The position numbers and the translations under genes are program-made. A stretch of DNA of 64,000 bases, taken from assembly GCF_000350225.1 (NCBI RefSeq), contig NW_005179158.1:855298-919297 (forward strand). The letters are read 5' to 3'. Below are positions 1 through 10,609 of the stretch, one piece after another. Under the pieces are notes generated by a model. It did not search any database, was not told where the DNA came from, and worked only from the letters and a program-made list of their open reading frames with translations. This stretch comes from Chondrus crispus. Taxonomy: Eukaryota > Rhodophyta > Florideophyceae > Gigartinales > Gigartinaceae. Position 1 is the stretch's first letter; every line of letters begins with the position of its first letter.

Positions 1-771
1 CAGCTCAACCCTCTACACCAGTACAATTTTCCCCACAGGAGTCGCGGGGCTAGGCGGAGGTGTGTGTGTGGGAGGGGGGTAAGGGAAGGAGGGGTGCGGT
101 GGAAGAGGATGCCGGCGAGTTGCACACGGCTTGTGAGGAGGGGGGGGTGCGGCGGCGGCGAGGCGAGGAGGGTTTTGCGTTTTGCGCGGGCGCGTAATGG
201 TAGCGGGACACGGCTCGGCTGCAGGGCGGTTGGGGGGGTCTACGGCACGTGTGCAGGGCGGAGGCTCGTAGGGGGCGCCAATCGACGCGGGCGGCAGCGC
301 CGCGCGGCGAGCCACTTGGCACCCGCCGTCGGGACAGGCGGGATGGGCCAATCGGGACGCGACGAACGCCAATTTCTCGCCAATCGCGCGGCTTGATCCG
401 CCGCCATGCCCCGCTTTTGGGCGCATTGACGCGCGCCTGTTTTTTCCTGAATTCCACTTCGCCCCGCCCCCCCCTCCTCGCGCGCCCCGCTGCACCGCAC
501 CGTCGCGCCACGTTTTGTCGACATTCTACATTCGACATTTGACATTCGACATTCGACATTCGACATCTTCGTTAACCGCAGCAGCAAGCATTTCTAAAGT
601 CATCGCCACTCCTTCATTACAGATTGCTCCCTCTCCAACTCCCAACCCGCTCTATCTCGCATCATTTCCTGTGCCGAAGAAACAACTGTCGCCCAGCCTT
701 AAATACTGTACCTACCCACTATAGCCTAACACTTCCTCCCCTCAACGTCCAACCCCTCGACATCCCGCCCC
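1..771. other. GC-rich non-coding region downstream of gamma-tubulin
   Basis: I see no credible gene here. The first 500 bases are very G-rich on the + strand, and the frames open in them are low-complexity proline or arginine strings without any family resemblance. The segment from about 570 to 771 is AT-richer and lies just past the gamma-tubulin stop codon, so it probably holds that gene's 3' untranslated region on the - strand. Confidence 0.6.
519..567. repeat. 7-bp microsatellite, seven units
   Basis: Seven consecutive copies of a heptamer close to CGACATT, with single-base variants in the second, fourth and last units. It is an ordinary short tandem repeat and does not match a known telomere unit. 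Confidence 0.85.
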
Positions 772-2187
772 TCACGGCATTCGCGCGTCCTGCGTAGATG
801 AGTACCCACCCGTTCTCTGCAACGGAATGCTCCCCCCGCTGGCTGCCCATTCAATATAGTTATCGCTTTCCGCAGCCTCGTACTCGTCAATCAACTCCTG
901 CACAACCTCCCTACTTTCGTCAAACTCGTCCAGTCCACCTGAGAAAGGCTTGGTCCTCTTATAAGGCTCTAAGAACGCGTTCCGTTTTCTGAGCTTGTCG
1001 TACTGCGCCACTGTGCGCTTGAAAAGCGTCCGGATGCTCGTGTGATTCGCAAGCATTAGCCCAGAGACCCGGTTCTCCGTCTTGAGGTACGGGCTCCGTC
1101 TCGAGAGCGCCACCTGCACAGATGCAGGGCCCCACCGGATGAATTCTGCAAGCCCGCGCTCGCGGATCCTTTGCAAGCTCTTGTGCACTTGCGTCGGGTC
1201 CACTTCCCCTTGAATCACATTTAAAATCGACATGTACATCCCATTTCGCGTCGGCACTGACACCATCTGATTCTTCGATTGCAACAGCCGCCTCATCACA
1301 TCTAGCACGGTTGTCTTCCGTACCTTGGACCCCGAAGTACGGTTTCCGTCTAGTACGGTGAGAGGCGTGTACCCAGTCAAGAGGAAGTGGCATGTCGGCG
1401 TCGGGATGAGAGAGGCCGTCAGACCCACCAAGTCGTTGTTCATGTAGCCAGGGTAGCGGAGCGTGCTCGTGCTTGCTGCCATCACGGTTGACACCAGCGA
1501 ATTCACTTGTTGAAAAGTAGGATTCTCCACATGTAATCTATCTTCCGCCACCTTGTTTAGCGCCGTGTTGTCAAGCACCACCACGCTGTCCGCGTTGAGG
1601 GTCAGTCGCTTCATCGCAAGCAGCGCGTTATACGGTTGCACGACGACATCGGATCCCTCCTGTTGATTGGGAAACACAGAGTAGGTCTGAATGAGCTTTT
1701 TCGGGAAGCGGTCATTCAGACATTCCAGAAGGTAGGATCCTAACCCAGAGCCAGTGCCACCGGCGACGGAGTGGCATAGAGAAAAGCCCTCCAAGGAGTC
1801 GCTGCCGTCGGCTTCGCGCTCTATCATCTCCATAAGCTCTTCCTCTCTCTCTTGGCCTTGCTGATATCCAGACCCCCAGTTATTGCCCGCACCTCCCCCT
1901 GTGGGAGCAACGAAGATGTTTTCGGGGTTGTACAGGTTACGGTACTGGGAGGTTTGAATGGTGTTGATAACGCGCGGTTCAAGGTCGATGAGGAGGGCGC
2001 GAGGAATGTACTGGTCATCATCGGCTTGATAGAAGAATACATCCTTTCTGTCACCGGCGCCCTCTGTCGCAAACTCCTCGACGATCCCGTTGGGCTGAAT
2101 GCCGTGCTCGGCGCAAAGTTGCTTCCAGAATTCCGTCCCAACTTGGTTCCCACATTGCCCTACCTGCACGGTGATTACTTCCCTCAT
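772..2187 (-). CDS. TUBG: gamma-tubulin
   Basis: Gamma-tubulin nucleates microtubules as part of the gamma-tubulin small and ring complexes at spindle poles or equivalent centres. The 471-residue product starts [15 protein letters not shown], has the GTP-binding tubulin signature GGTGSG near residue 140, and carries gamma-type features: [12 protein letters not shown] near residue 45, WGSGYQQG near 100, and [20 protein letters not shown] in the C-terminal half. Length and motif order fit gamma rather than beta-tubulin. I chose the ATG at 2187; the frame stays open for 23 codons upstream but has no ATG there. The C-terminal tail after the conserved [14 protein letters not shown] is about 20 residues and looks lineage-specific. 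There is no intron. It diverges from the ARL5-like gene. Confidence 0.96.
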   Translation of the reverse strand: MREVITVQVGQCGNQVGTEFWKQLCAEHGIQPNGIVEEFATEGAGDRKDVFFYQADDDQYIPRALLIDLEPRVINTIQTSQYRNLYNPENIFVAPTGGGAGNNWGSGYQQGQEREEELMEMIEREADGSDSLEGFSLCHSVAGGTGSGLGSYLLECLNDRFPKKLIQTYSVFPNQQEGSDVVVQPYNALLAMKRLTLNADSVVVLDNTALNKVAEDRLHVENPTFQQVNSLVSTVMAASTSTLRYPGYMNNDLVGLTASLIPTPTCHFLLTGYTPLTVLDGNRTSGSKVRKTTVLDVMRRLLQSKNQMVSVPTRNGMYMSILNVIQGEVDPTQVHKSLQRIRERGLAEFIRWGPASVQVALSRRSPYLKTENRVSGLMLANHTSIRTLFKRTVAQYDKLRKRNAFLEPYKRTKPFSGGLDEFDESREVVQELIDEYEAAESDNYIEWAASGGSIPLQRTGGYSSTQDARMP

Positions 2188-2680
2188 GGTGAAGACATGC
2201 ACAAACGGTTGAGAGAATGGATTTCCCGACAGAAAATGGGAGTGGAGCCGATACACTGACCGAAAGGCCTAAGCGCGACCGATTTATTCCGAGAGAGAAG
2301 AAGAGAGTCTCCCGCGCAATTTAAAAAGCATTTTTGATCGCTTAAAATTTTGATTTTCAACTACTTTTCGGATATTGGGATCGCTTTGCATTCTGATTGG
2401 CCGTACTTTAACAAGGAGTGCGTGCCTGTACACGTGTACAGTCCTTTGCTTTGCGTAGTATCATACTCCGGAGGATGACATCAAGAGCCACTGCCGCAAT
2501 GTCGACGCACTGAGAGAGCATGCGGGCGTTTCCTCCACAGAGGCCAGCGCTGTAGCTGATGCCACCTTCTCCAGGCCTGACACATTACATTCGCCGTGCG
2601 CTAAGCTTAAGGCGCGCTCTTGTCGCGAAGTCCTTTCTTCTTAAAGGTGCGCGCTTGCCCCACTGCACGCGCGCGCCATC
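2188..2680. promoter_or_regulatory. shared 5' region of divergent gamma-tubulin and ARL5 genes
   Basis: This 493-bp non-coding stretch separates two divergently transcribed genes, so it should hold both promoters. It contains an AT-rich block at about 2318-2362 and an ACACGTGTAC palindrome near 2430. I cannot identify a definite TATA box. Confidence 0.5.
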
Positions 2681-3361
2681 ATGGGCATCTTGTTTTCTCA
2701 GTTGTGGAGACGGATATCTGGCTTCCGCGAAGTCAAGGTATGTGTGCGCGTCCTTGGCAGACAGACAACTTGGTTTGTTTCTCGTAGAGGTTTTTCCCTC
2801 CTGCATGCGATTCATGCGCTTTTCTAACTACCATTATCGATTAAAACGTGACTGCGAACGTGCTTGCCTCAACAGATTTGCATGATAGGCCTGGATGCCG
2901 CCGGTAAGACTACAATTCTGTACAAGCTGCATTTGGGCGAGGTAGTATCTACCTATCCCACAATAGGCTCCAACGTAGAGGAGGTGACATATCGAAACAT
3001 GCGATTCCAAGTATGGGATTTAGGCGGCCAAGAGGTGTTGCGGCAAACATGGAAGACCTACTTTATCAATACCCATGCGTTGATCATGGTAGTCGACTCG
3101 GCCGATTCGAAGAGGCTCGACCTCGCACGAAAGGAACTGCATGCGGTACTAGATAGTGACGAGCTGCGAGATAGCTGCGTCTTGATCCTCGCAAACAAGC
3201 AAGATCTCAAGGAGGCCGTGGGGCCGGCCGAGCTTTCGGAAGCCCTCGCTTTGCACACCATTCGCACTCACGACTGGCACATACAGGCGTGTAGCGCAAT
3301 GAAAGGCGAAGGGTTGTATGACGGGCTGGATTGGATTTCGAAGCATGTGCGGCAAGATTGA
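2681..3361 (+). CDS. ARL5: ARF-like small GTPase, ARL5 type (two exons)
   Basis: Arf-family GTPase acting at the trans-Golgi network. Exon 1 is 2681-2737 and exon 2 is 2876-3361, joined across a 138-nt GTATGT...CAG intron in phase 0, giving 180 residues, the size normal for ARL5. Visible elements are Gly2 in MGILFSQLW for N-myristoylation, the P-loop GLDAAGKTT, the switch 1 threonine in PTIGSNVEE, switch 2 WDLGGQE, NKQD for guanine specificity and CSAMKGEG. The MGILF start, SNVEE and WHIQACSA distinguish ARL5 from ARF1 and ARL1. Switch 2 is the normal GGQE, so hydrolysis should be intact. It converges on SF3A2 with 152 bp between stops. Confidence 0.93.
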
Positions 3362-3513
3362 AGTGAGGCATTATAGATAGTGGCTTTTGGAATGCCGGAG
3401 ACAACTATTGTCGGCGATGTCACGACGGGTTTATCTGCGTGCAAAACTCTGTATCTCGTAGCCGCTAGCCCATAATTATGCGTCACCCGTGAAGGCGGCG
3501 CGTGCTTCGACGC

Positions 3514-4290
3514 TTAGCCAGGTTGGCTGATGCCGGCGAAGGGATCGGCCTCGTTTTTGCTTCCATTCTTCGGCCCCTCTGTGCCTCCAGCGATGTCAAC
3601 GTTCTTAGCAGCAGTTCCTGCAGTGTCCTTGCCAGCCTTACGATTCTCAAAGTAGAGTTGCAATGTAAAGTTTAGGAAATTTTTATCCCAGTTTGTGTAG
3701 AACTTTCCTTCGCCCTTGTCGATCGGTTGATTAGGAATTCTAAACGCCACCGTCTCATATGGTTCTGCAGCAAACAGTAAGTACTGATACTTTCCATTTG
3801 GCTTTTCCCTTTTCTGCTCGAATGCACTCATAAAGCGATGTCTTGGCTGCAACCCTTCTGTGATTTCGGGGTACCGAATCTGAAACAGCAAGCTAAATTG
3901 CTTTGTATTAGGGTCCCGTTGCTTTGTAATTTGATACCCCGGTCTCCCAATTTTCATCCTCCGCCGCATAGTCGCTCTTGCTGTAGCCGCAATCGGGGCC
4001 CTTGGTTTCGCAGCTTGCTTCTTCGACTCCAACGCAGCGCGCCGCCGTAAATTTCCCTGGTGTCTCCGACCCTGAGCGTGCGCAAGGTAGTTTCCCTCAT
4101 TGCCGTGAAGAGTCAGACACAGCTTACATTCGTATGTGCCGAGGTGATTGCGCATAAAGTACGGATCATTCTTCAGGTCAACCGTTTCCATCGCCAGCTC
4201 CCGAAGCCGCTCCTTCCGCGCCAAGTTCTCATGCTCCTTCGAAGCTACCCCACCGCCGCCCGTCTTGGCGCCCCAATCCCTGTACGCCAT
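3514..4290 (-). CDS. SF3A2: splicing factor 3A subunit 2 (SAP62/PRP11)
   Basis: Component of the SF3a complex of U2 snRNP, needed for prespliceosome assembly. The 258-residue protein has the conserved N-terminus with KTGGGGVAS, then RERLRELAMETVDLKNDPYF. A matrin-type C2H2 zinc finger follows near residues 54-77 (Cys-x2-Cys-x12-His-x5-His, beginning YECKLC), then KIGRPGY and the block with SLLFQIRYPEI and RHRFMSAFEQ. The C-terminus ends soon after the QLYFENRK region with a short acidic tail and lacks the long proline-rich repeat of animal SF3A2. That is normal for fungal and algal forms. It is a single exon with ATG at 4290. Confidence 0.95.
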   Translation of the reverse strand: MAYRDWGAKTGGGGVASKEHENLARKERLRELAMETVDLKNDPYFMRNHLGTYECKLCLTLHGNEGNYLAHAQGRRHQGNLRRRAALESKKQAAKPRAPIAATARATMRRRMKIGRPGYQITKQRDPNTKQFSLLFQIRYPEITEGLQPRHRFMSAFEQKREKPNGKYQYLLFAAEPYETVAFRIPNQPIDKGEGKFYTNWDKNFLNFTLQLYFENRKAGKDTAGTAAKNVDIAGGTEGPKNGSKNEADPFAGISQPG

Positions 4291-5278
4291 GGTAAAGTGG
4301 TCAAAAGTAAAGAGTGAACAGAACTGCCAGAATTGCCTTCAGCTGTAAATGTGCTATCGTTGGTTCTCCGTAGAGTGGTGGTAGATGGAGACCAGAGACA
4401 CTTGAAGAAGGATGGGATTTCGACTCTTTGGCTCTTGTACCGACACTCTGAAGCCCTACGTCAAGGGCTCCTCTTGTGAAGAAGAAGAATGAAGTAACAA
4501 CGACGTGGGAGAGCCTTGCCCAGAATGATTCAGTCACAACCCAGACAACCTGTATCAGAGAGGTTCTTTTGGTACAGTTCCAATGGCTAGTCTAGGCCGA
4601 CTTCTTTTCGGGAAATGGAAGTTACAAGCGCATTGGAATAGACAATTGCTTCAGGGAACCGCTTCTTCGCATCGTCATCGAGGACATGTTGTCCTACTAT
4701 GACACATACGTATCACAATATCACTATCTTACACGTGTGCACGTGGATAACGTGTTGTTTGCAATGCATTTGACACTTCTTAATTAAAAGAAGTGTCAAA
4801 TGCATTGCAAACAACACGTTAAATAAAAGTTAAAATATATCGTCTTCGTATTCGCATAGAAACACTGCCTACACTGTATGCAGGTTTCCATGCAGTATAA
4901 ATAACAGTGGGCAAGAGCGCAGTGCACCTCTCTCCCCTTTTCTGCATTATCACAGAGGAAACGCAATGCTCTCATGACGCGGTTATCAAAGACACGATCT
5001 TCCTTGGCGACTCTGTCGTCATCACGAGCCGCGGTCGTGCCATAGCCGGATACAAAGTTTTGCCATCCAATCATGAGATGAGGGTCTGAACTCCAGCATC
5101 CAAATCTGGTCGCCCAATCCCCAAATCGGTAAGCTATCTACTTTTTGTCTCCATGTAGTCCTCCTCCTAGGACTCTCGTCGTTGATGTTACTTCTTTGAC
5201 CTAGGGATTGTCCACTCTCAAATGAAACAGAAAAGGCTGCGTTGGAAAAGCAGTGTGATTCTCATCACGAATGGGTAT
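4291..5278. other. non-coding interval with a long hairpin
   Basis: About 1 kb without a convincing gene. Short frames exist on both strands but lack codon bias or family resemblance. The only structured item is the 72-bp inverted repeat at 4749-4820, listed separately. The promoter of SF3A2 should lie at its left end. Confidence 0.55.
4749..4820. repeat. perfect inverted repeat, 33-bp arms, 6-nt loop
   Basis: Bases 4749-4781 are the exact reverse complement of 4788-4820, with AATTAA between them. The arms begin AACGTGTTGTTTGC. Such a perfect palindrome in an AT-rich intergenic region could be a recent fold-back event, a tiny MITE-like element or a site of hairpin-mediated rearrangement. No coding frame crosses it. 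Confidence 0.95.
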
Positions 5279-5875
5279 TCAAACGCCCGTTGCTTCATCC
5301 GCTGTAGTTCGGCATTTTCTTGGGTTGACCGAGAGCCGCTTTCTAAGCCTTCTGTGGAGTTTGTTGAGCGGCGTTCGATGCGGGTTCATTATGAGATCTG
5401 AGACGTGGTGTGTGTGTAGCAAACGAGCTATCTTGAATACAGAATACTGACCGCTCTGTTTTCTGTCTTGCAGCACTTCATGCTTTCTTGGGCCAGCAGG
5501 CGGTAGTTTTTCAACTCCTTTGATTGAGATTATGTCAAAAGAACCGGAAGTGAGTTCGGAAAGATGGGTCACGAGAAGGTCGCACTTGCAAGTAAACAAG
5601 ACAGAAGTTCTTCCCGTCGTCTTCAAATCGCGCAAAGTCCAACGTGCGGAACAGGACACAGGCCCCGTTCCACCGGCCTTTCCCGCGTCTGAAATATACT
5701 TGCCGGACTGCTTAGACGTAATCAAGAGCTGGCTCATGACCAATATTGCCAAAATGCAGAGAGTCGGGGCCATGAATGTGAAGCCGGGGTCGCTGGAGGC
5801 ACCTGAAGTCTTACGAACTGGAAAGTACAGGCTGACTGTATGGTTTGAACCTACAGCGGCGAGTTTTGCGCTCAT
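5279..5875 (-). CDS. doubtful small membrane-protein frame
   Basis: I do not recognise this product. From the ATG at 5875 the frame gives about 198 residues, with one hydrophobic stretch (near residues 35-51, containing APTLCILAILVMSQLL) that could be a membrane anchor, followed by a basic, serine-rich tail. The + strand is also open over much of the same interval (ATG at about 5532, stop at 6023), and a good splice-acceptor-like TTCTGTCTTGCAG lies on the + strand at about 5461-5473. Either strand, or neither, may be the real gene. I list the - strand frame because of the membrane segment. Confidence 0.25.
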   Translation of the reverse strand: MSAKLAAVGSNHTVSLYFPVRKTSGASSDPGFTFMAPTLCILAILVMSQLLITSKQSGKYISDAGKAGGTGPVSCSARWTLRDLKTTGRTSVLFTCKCDLLVTHLSELTSGSFDIISIKGVEKLPPAGPRKHEVLQDRKQSGQYSVFKIARLLHTHHVSDLIMNPHRTPLNKLHRRLRKRLSVNPRKCRTTADEATGV

Positions 5876-6283
5876 GCTCCCGAAGAGCTCGCAATCCTCG
5901 AGTGGACGGAATGAGGACAACGGAAGAGATGTTTCTCACGCGCAAGAGTACCAAGGTTACACTCCCACGCCACAGACACTGCATGTCGTCGGTGAACTTG
6001 ATGACGATCATGAGAACAGATAGCAATATGCCTGCGCTGCGTACTCGGAAGTCTCAAAGTGACATGAGAGTCAAAGTATTTATCCTTTGGGAGATTTCGC
6101 CCACCTAAACGCAACATTATCTCTAATCCTTTAACCAGCGCGCTTAGACCGTATACACACTTCTCGCGACATGGGGGTGACTGTCTATGTGTTCGCATTC
6201 AACGACAAAATGAAGTTCAGAAGGTGTTTTAGAGTAGTCATGGGTACCCACCTATGTTAATTCATGCAATATGAGGTCAGTGT

Positions 6284-7695
6284 TCAGTCCTGATTAATGT
6301 TAGCTCTAAAGAAAAGAAGGTCCGGAGATGGGGCGTCCGCAGCCATAGCGTGGTCTGCCTCAATGTAAATCCTAGTTGAGTCGGCGACGTAGTACACACT
6401 GCCCGGCTGGAGCGGCAAGCGCGACTCAGGCTTCTGCCTTTCACCCGACAGCACACCTATCCAACCCTGCCCGCCGATGACCATGATCATGCCTGGGCCC
6501 TTAGCTGCAGTGATTTCGTAGGTTGAACCCGACGGGACAACCGTCTTCGTCAACTGGAACTCTTCAACAGGAGGCTTGTACACGACCGAGCAGCCGTCCA
6601 CCTTCTCCCCTGACATAATCTTGGGAGGATCATCTTTGTATGTCAGCATTTTGACCAGTGTGGAGACATCCTTGAATTTGGGAGTGAGCCCGGCGCGAAC
6701 GACATTGTCACTGCACGCCATGATCTCGACGCACTGTCCCTTGAGATACGCGTGCGGCTCATTGGCTGCCATGAAGAAAGCTTGTCCCGGTGAAATTCGG
6801 ATGTGGTTGAGCAGATATGCCGCAAAACAGCCAACATCACCGGGGTAGTAGCTGATGAGGCGTAGGAACAGATCGTCGGCGTCGGAGCGTTCGGAAGCCG
6901 TCTTGACCGCTATAACCGTGGCATCTAAAGCCGAAGCCACAGCCTCCTTCGAGGCTGACATGAGAGACGAAAAGACGACGTGAATAGCGGCGCGACGGTC
7001 CTCTGACGACGAAGAGTTGCTCAGCGCGTCAAGCGAGGCCTTCCCGCCGACAAGCGCGGCCAACTCTGAACGCAGCTCCAAATCGGCGAGAATGTCCGCG
7101 ACGGGACGGAAGTTGCACATCCCTTCAAAGTCTTTTGTGGACAAGCGAGATGAAAAAATGGGCACGGGAGATGGGGTCAGCATCAAACGCGAATCGAACC
7201 GGGCATCTGAGAAACGTGAGGACAAGATGACTCACCCGTTAGCGCCACGGACATCTCCGGCTTATGGTTATCATCCTTGTATGCGTGTGGATTGTCGCTG
7301 TGAAGCCGCTCGGCAAGCTGCTTATCTGGATGGGCCTGGATGCTGAGCGGGCTAGCCACGCTGAGGATCTTGAGCAAGTACGGCAGGTTGGGCTGCTCCC
7401 CGCCCGCGACGAGAAAGTCGGCGAGCGAAGCATGGCTGTGGCGGAGGAGGGCCGGGCCGCTGGGATGCGTGCCAATCCAGATCTCCGCGTATGGGCGCGT
7501 GGGGTCGACGACGGCGCCGGCGGAGTAGGCGTGCATGCGGGCGACGAGGCAATCAGCGTCGGCGGGGGCGATGCCCCACGCATAGTTCTGCACAGCCGGG
7601 ATGAGAGGCACGAGCTGGCGGGAGAGGGGGAGGGCGGCATTCGCCGTTGCCCGCCATCCGGGAGGGGGCGGAGGGCGGGGCGGGCGCCAGCCCAC
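6284..7695 (-). CDS. PMI: mannose-6-phosphate isomerase, type I (two exons)
   Basis: Zinc enzyme interconverting fructose-6-phosphate and mannose-6-phosphate, feeding GDP-mannose for glycosylation and cell-wall or storage carbohydrate. Exon 1 is about 7236-7695 and exon 2 is 6284-7131; the inferred intron 7132-7235 (GTGAGT...AAAAG, 104 nt) joins VALT to FEGMCNFRP in frame. Zinc-binding and catalytic segments are visible: SIQAHPDKQLAERLH, DDNHKPEM, and the block beginning NEPHAYLKGQC and ending VVRAGLTPK. The C-terminal cupin part ends near residue 435. The beginning is unclear. There is no in-frame ATG between the upstream stop (about 7870) and the conserved PAVQNYAWG, and the 5' part crosses a 17-base G run. 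A short 5' exon, a non-AUG start or a homopolymer length error are the alternatives. Confidence 0.9.
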
Positions 7696-8617
7696 GGGGG
7701 GAGGGGGGGAGGGTGGGAGGGGCCCCGGGGCGGGGGGGGGGGGGGGGGAAGGGAAGGCGTCGGGCGGAGGAGGGTCGGGGTGTTGTAGGACAGAGAGTGT
7801 TGTAGGACAGAGAGATTGATGACGACGCGATGGAGGAGGCAGCGAGTTGAAAGTCGGTAAATGGAGAAATTAGCACCGGCTATCTGGGCGGGCCAGATTG
7901 GGGCCTTTGTATGAGAGAAGGTTGCAAAAAATCTTAATGTTGAGTTGTGATTGGATGGAAATGCCACCGTTGCCAGTGAATTCAATGTGCCTTCACGTTG
8001 CGACACGCATTGCGGCATCTGTGATCTTTGCACCCCCCGGGCACCCCCCGGGCACATGTTGACATGTGCTGACATCATTGTATGTGCTGTGGGAGAACGG
8101 GAACGATGAGGTTAGTAGTAGCCGCGCTCGTCGCGCGCAGCGGCGGGGGAAAGGAGTCGCGAGAGTGAGGGGGACGGGGATACTTCGGACGGAGAGTCTA
8201 GCGACTTTTTGCAGGCACTGTCAGAGGGTAGCAAGTTACCCCCGAGGGCCGGCCGGGATACCGCCCTCGGACTTTTAATATCGCCGGATTTCCCGCCGGC
8301 GCGTCGCCCGGATAATTTTCCCTTTTTTCCAGATTTAGGGCTAACCACATAAACTTCAATTTCTATATTCCCACATGTGCAGCAAATGCCCCTTTGTCTC
8401 CTTCCTCTTCACACCGCTTCTTTATACAAGTTTGTATGTGCCGAGGAAAACAGTGAACGCTCGGTTAGTTCCACGCCCAAATAAGCCCCACTCGGCTCAC
8501 TCGCTCAAACGTCTCCGCGAGCCACAAACATCACACCAATCCCGTCCGCCGAAGACGCCGTGCTCCTCCAAACGCTATCCCCCAGTGAAATACGCCACCT
8601 TCGTCCAATCCCTGCCA
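7696..8617. other. G-rich leader region of PMI and intergenic DNA
   Basis: It contains a 17-base G homopolymer at 7732-7748, two copies of TGTTGTAGGACAGAGAG near 7781-7814, and a doubled CACCCCCCGGG near 8033-8053. Open frames here are proline-rich and unsupported. The segment 8080-8617 lies between the 5' end of PMI and the stop of the 549-aa gene and shows nothing else that I can name. Confidence 0.5.
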
Positions 8618-10267
8618 TCACCCCCTCTCCCTCTTCGCCCTCCAAAACGGCCTTTCCCTGCTCCCCCTGTCCCACTCTCTCATCCCTTCGCGATACATCT
8701 CCATCCGCATCTCATCAACTTCCGCTGCTACCTCATCAACAACTTCCACCCCTGCGCACCCCACCCTAACCATCTCAACCAGCTCGTCGTGCAGACGTCC
8801 TTCTGCGAACCCACGCTCTGGTGGCCGCGGCCTCTCCCCCACAAACCGCTCGCAAAACCCCTCCACCTCTCCAACTAAAACTTCCAGCATCGTCTCATCC
8901 CGATTCACACGAAACGTCCTTGTCCCCCCCAGCACGCTGTGCCAGACCACGTCTGCCGCTCTATACTGCTCCCCACAAACTAGCATGCTCACCTGCGCCT
9001 CCAGAAAGCTCACCACATCAAGCCTTCTTCTTGGCTTCAACACCCCAAAATCGCACCCCGACCCGCTTCCAGAGAACGGCATCTCTGTGTGCACCAGAGC
9101 TAGAGCATCACCCTGCCTTCCCCATGCCCAAAAATCTTCCTTCCGTCTTCGTAGAACACATCCAATTGGCGCCGCCGCCATTATCTGACCACCTCCGACT
9201 TTCCCTACTACGAGTCCCATTTCTCGAATCTGAATTGGAAATATCCACTGAGCTCGCCCACTGTACTCTCGATCAAATTTGTCTTTAGACGCCACGAGGT
9301 AGCTCAAAACTGCATTTGGGATATGATTCTTGTGATGCTCCTCAGCAAAAGAAGGTTTCTTGCCGCTTCCTTCCTGAAAAAACGACTGCCACATTTCTAG
9401 CACATGTTTATGTCCGCGGTGCGTTTGAGGCATCAAATCGCCAAGCTTTGACGCAACATCGTCTTCACCAAACCCGAGCACTTTCCAAATAGTATCTGCG
9501 CGTATGGGAAAGAGACTACGTGAAAGAGCAAACGCTTTCCCGTCTTGCCTTAACAACTGTAGCTGATCAGGAGTCTCAACATGCAGCGCCGCAGTCTCAG
9601 GCAATTCGATGAAAGAAGGGTGCGCGCGCATAGCTTCCCACTGCAATGCGCGCCATGACGCATTTCGTAGCTTGGCAGAGCGCCTCAGACGCAATGAAGC
9701 GTGCCAAGCCACGACGTCATGGGCCGCTCGCAAAGACGCAGGGGCTTCGACATCTAAAGCACCGGATTCAACAGAGTTCTGAAATTGACGGTGGGCGGCA
9801 GTTGCAGCCCCGCACAACGTCCGCAAAGTTCCCGTCGGTCTCAGCAATCGCGCCAGTTGTTGGGACGTCGTTGATTCGTCCCTTACCGCTTCTATCGTTC
9901 GCTCCAGATGTGACATTCCCGGCAAAGAACGTCGGACATTTGCCTGTATCGCCAGGCACTCCTTTCTCAAAGACAACAGCACCTCTTCGATAGAGGGATA
10001 ATCTGGAGGATGACCGCTTTGCAAATCGACGTAGACAGTCCGTAGTTGCTTGAGAAACAGCGCTAGTCGATTTTCGCTGATATTTCTGTGCTTGGTATCA
10101 GCATTGAATTCAACAGGTAGATCTGCCGATGAATTTGGATTTGTGACCGCGACGCATTGAAAGCGTATGTTGCTAACGTGTGATTGAGAACAAATGCTCA
10201 CCTTCCTGATTTTTGAAAAGACTCTCAATGGTGGTCCAATGACGAAAGCCCTGCGCTCATACTGCAT
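8618..10267 (-). CDS. unrecognised 549-aa protein, divergent from CNOT11
   Basis: I do not recognise this protein. The ATG at 10267 begins MQYERRAFVIGPPLRVFSKI, a basic, hydroxylated N-terminus that could be a mitochondrial or plastid targeting sequence. The middle (about residues 60-200) is helical with many Arg and Ala. A segment near 270-330 contains FGEDDVASKLGDLMPQ and FAEEHHKNHIPNAVLSYL, and a later part has DFWAWGRQGDALALVHTEMP. The C-terminus is rich in acidic and Arg residues. The long uninterrupted frame supports a real gene. Its 5' end shares a 342-bp divergent promoter region with CNOT11. That promoter and the first 66 codons are repeated downstream in a truncated copy (12,479-12,685). 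Confidence 0.65.
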   Translation of the reverse strand: MQYERRAFVIGPPLRVFSKIRKVSICSQSHVSNIRFQCVAVTNPNSSADLPVEFNADTKHRNISENRLALFLKQLRTVYVDLQSGHPPDYPSIEEVLLSLRKECLAIQANVRRSLPGMSHLERTIEAVRDESTTSQQLARLLRPTGTLRTLCGAATAAHRQFQNSVESGALDVEAPASLRAAHDVVAWHASLRLRRSAKLRNASWRALQWEAMRAHPSFIELPETAALHVETPDQLQLLRQDGKAFALSRSLFPIRADTIWKVLGFGEDDVASKLGDLMPQTHRGHKHVLEMWQSFFQEGSGKKPSFAEEHHKNHIPNAVLSYLVASKDKFDREYSGRAQWIFPIQIREMGLVVGKVGGGQIMAAAPIGCVLRRRKEDFWAWGRQGDALALVHTEMPFSGSGSGCDFGVLKPRRRLDVVSFLEAQVSMLVCGEQYRAADVVWHSVLGGTRTFRVNRDETMLEVLVGEVEGFCERFVGERPRPPERGFAEGRLHDELVEMVRVGCAGVEVVDEVAAEVDEMRMEMYREGMREWDRGSRERPFWRAKRERG

Positions 10268-10609
10268 TGAACTCAGGACGCCCTTCCTGATGCTTGCCAA
10301 GTCGTTCTTGTGGTGAGCATTTAGAAGAACAACGTTTCCGCTGCTGCAGAATGGACAACTCTCGTTTGCAGAGCGATGGAGATACCGAGGTTGACAACGC
10401 GTACAGTACTTGTGTGTTTTGCTCCGTTTACAAAAAGCGACAAAAAACCAAGTTGGGTCAAATTTGTCGTCACAGCTGCCGGCTCGTTGGAATTCAAAAT
10501 CTGCTGCTGTTTAGCAACGAACCATTTCGCAATCCCTCCTCATAGTTCATGAAGCCCATGCTTCCGTTCTTGATGCGACAACAGACTGCCCTTGTACCTC
10601 CCCGTGGTC
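10268..10609. promoter_or_regulatory. bidirectional promoter region, copy 1
   Basis: 342 bp between the ATGs of the divergent 549-aa gene (-) and CNOT11 (+). It is repeated as 12686-13029 in the duplication, with small indels. No TATA box is evident. Confidence 0.5.

Noticed and set aside
13..560. Several overlapping frames of 100-170 codons on the - strand at the left edge
   Set aside because: They are low-complexity Pro/Arg/Ser strings created by G-rich DNA and a 7-bp microsatellite, without any family resemblance.
519..567. The heptamer repeat as a telomere or interstitial telomere
   Set aside because: The unit (CGACATT) is not of the TTAGGG/TTTAGGG type, and only seven imperfect copies occur.
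772..2256. Beta-tubulin as identity, and the upstream extension as the start
   Set aside because: Gamma-specific motifs are present throughout, and the extension has no ATG before MREVITV.
5532..6023. A + strand gene opposite the doubtful membrane-protein frame
   Set aside because: It is open, and a plausible splice acceptor lies upstream, but there is no recognisable domain. I kept only the low-confidence - strand entry.
7180..7235. A tRNA T-arm-like CCCGGTTCGATTCG in the phosphomannose isomerase intron
   Set aside because: The flanking bases do not form T, anticodon or acceptor stems.
8375..8878. A 167-codon + strand frame over the 3' end of the 549-aa gene
   Set aside because: It is the complement of a better-supported gene, and its composition (Pro/Ser/Leu) is that of a shadow frame.
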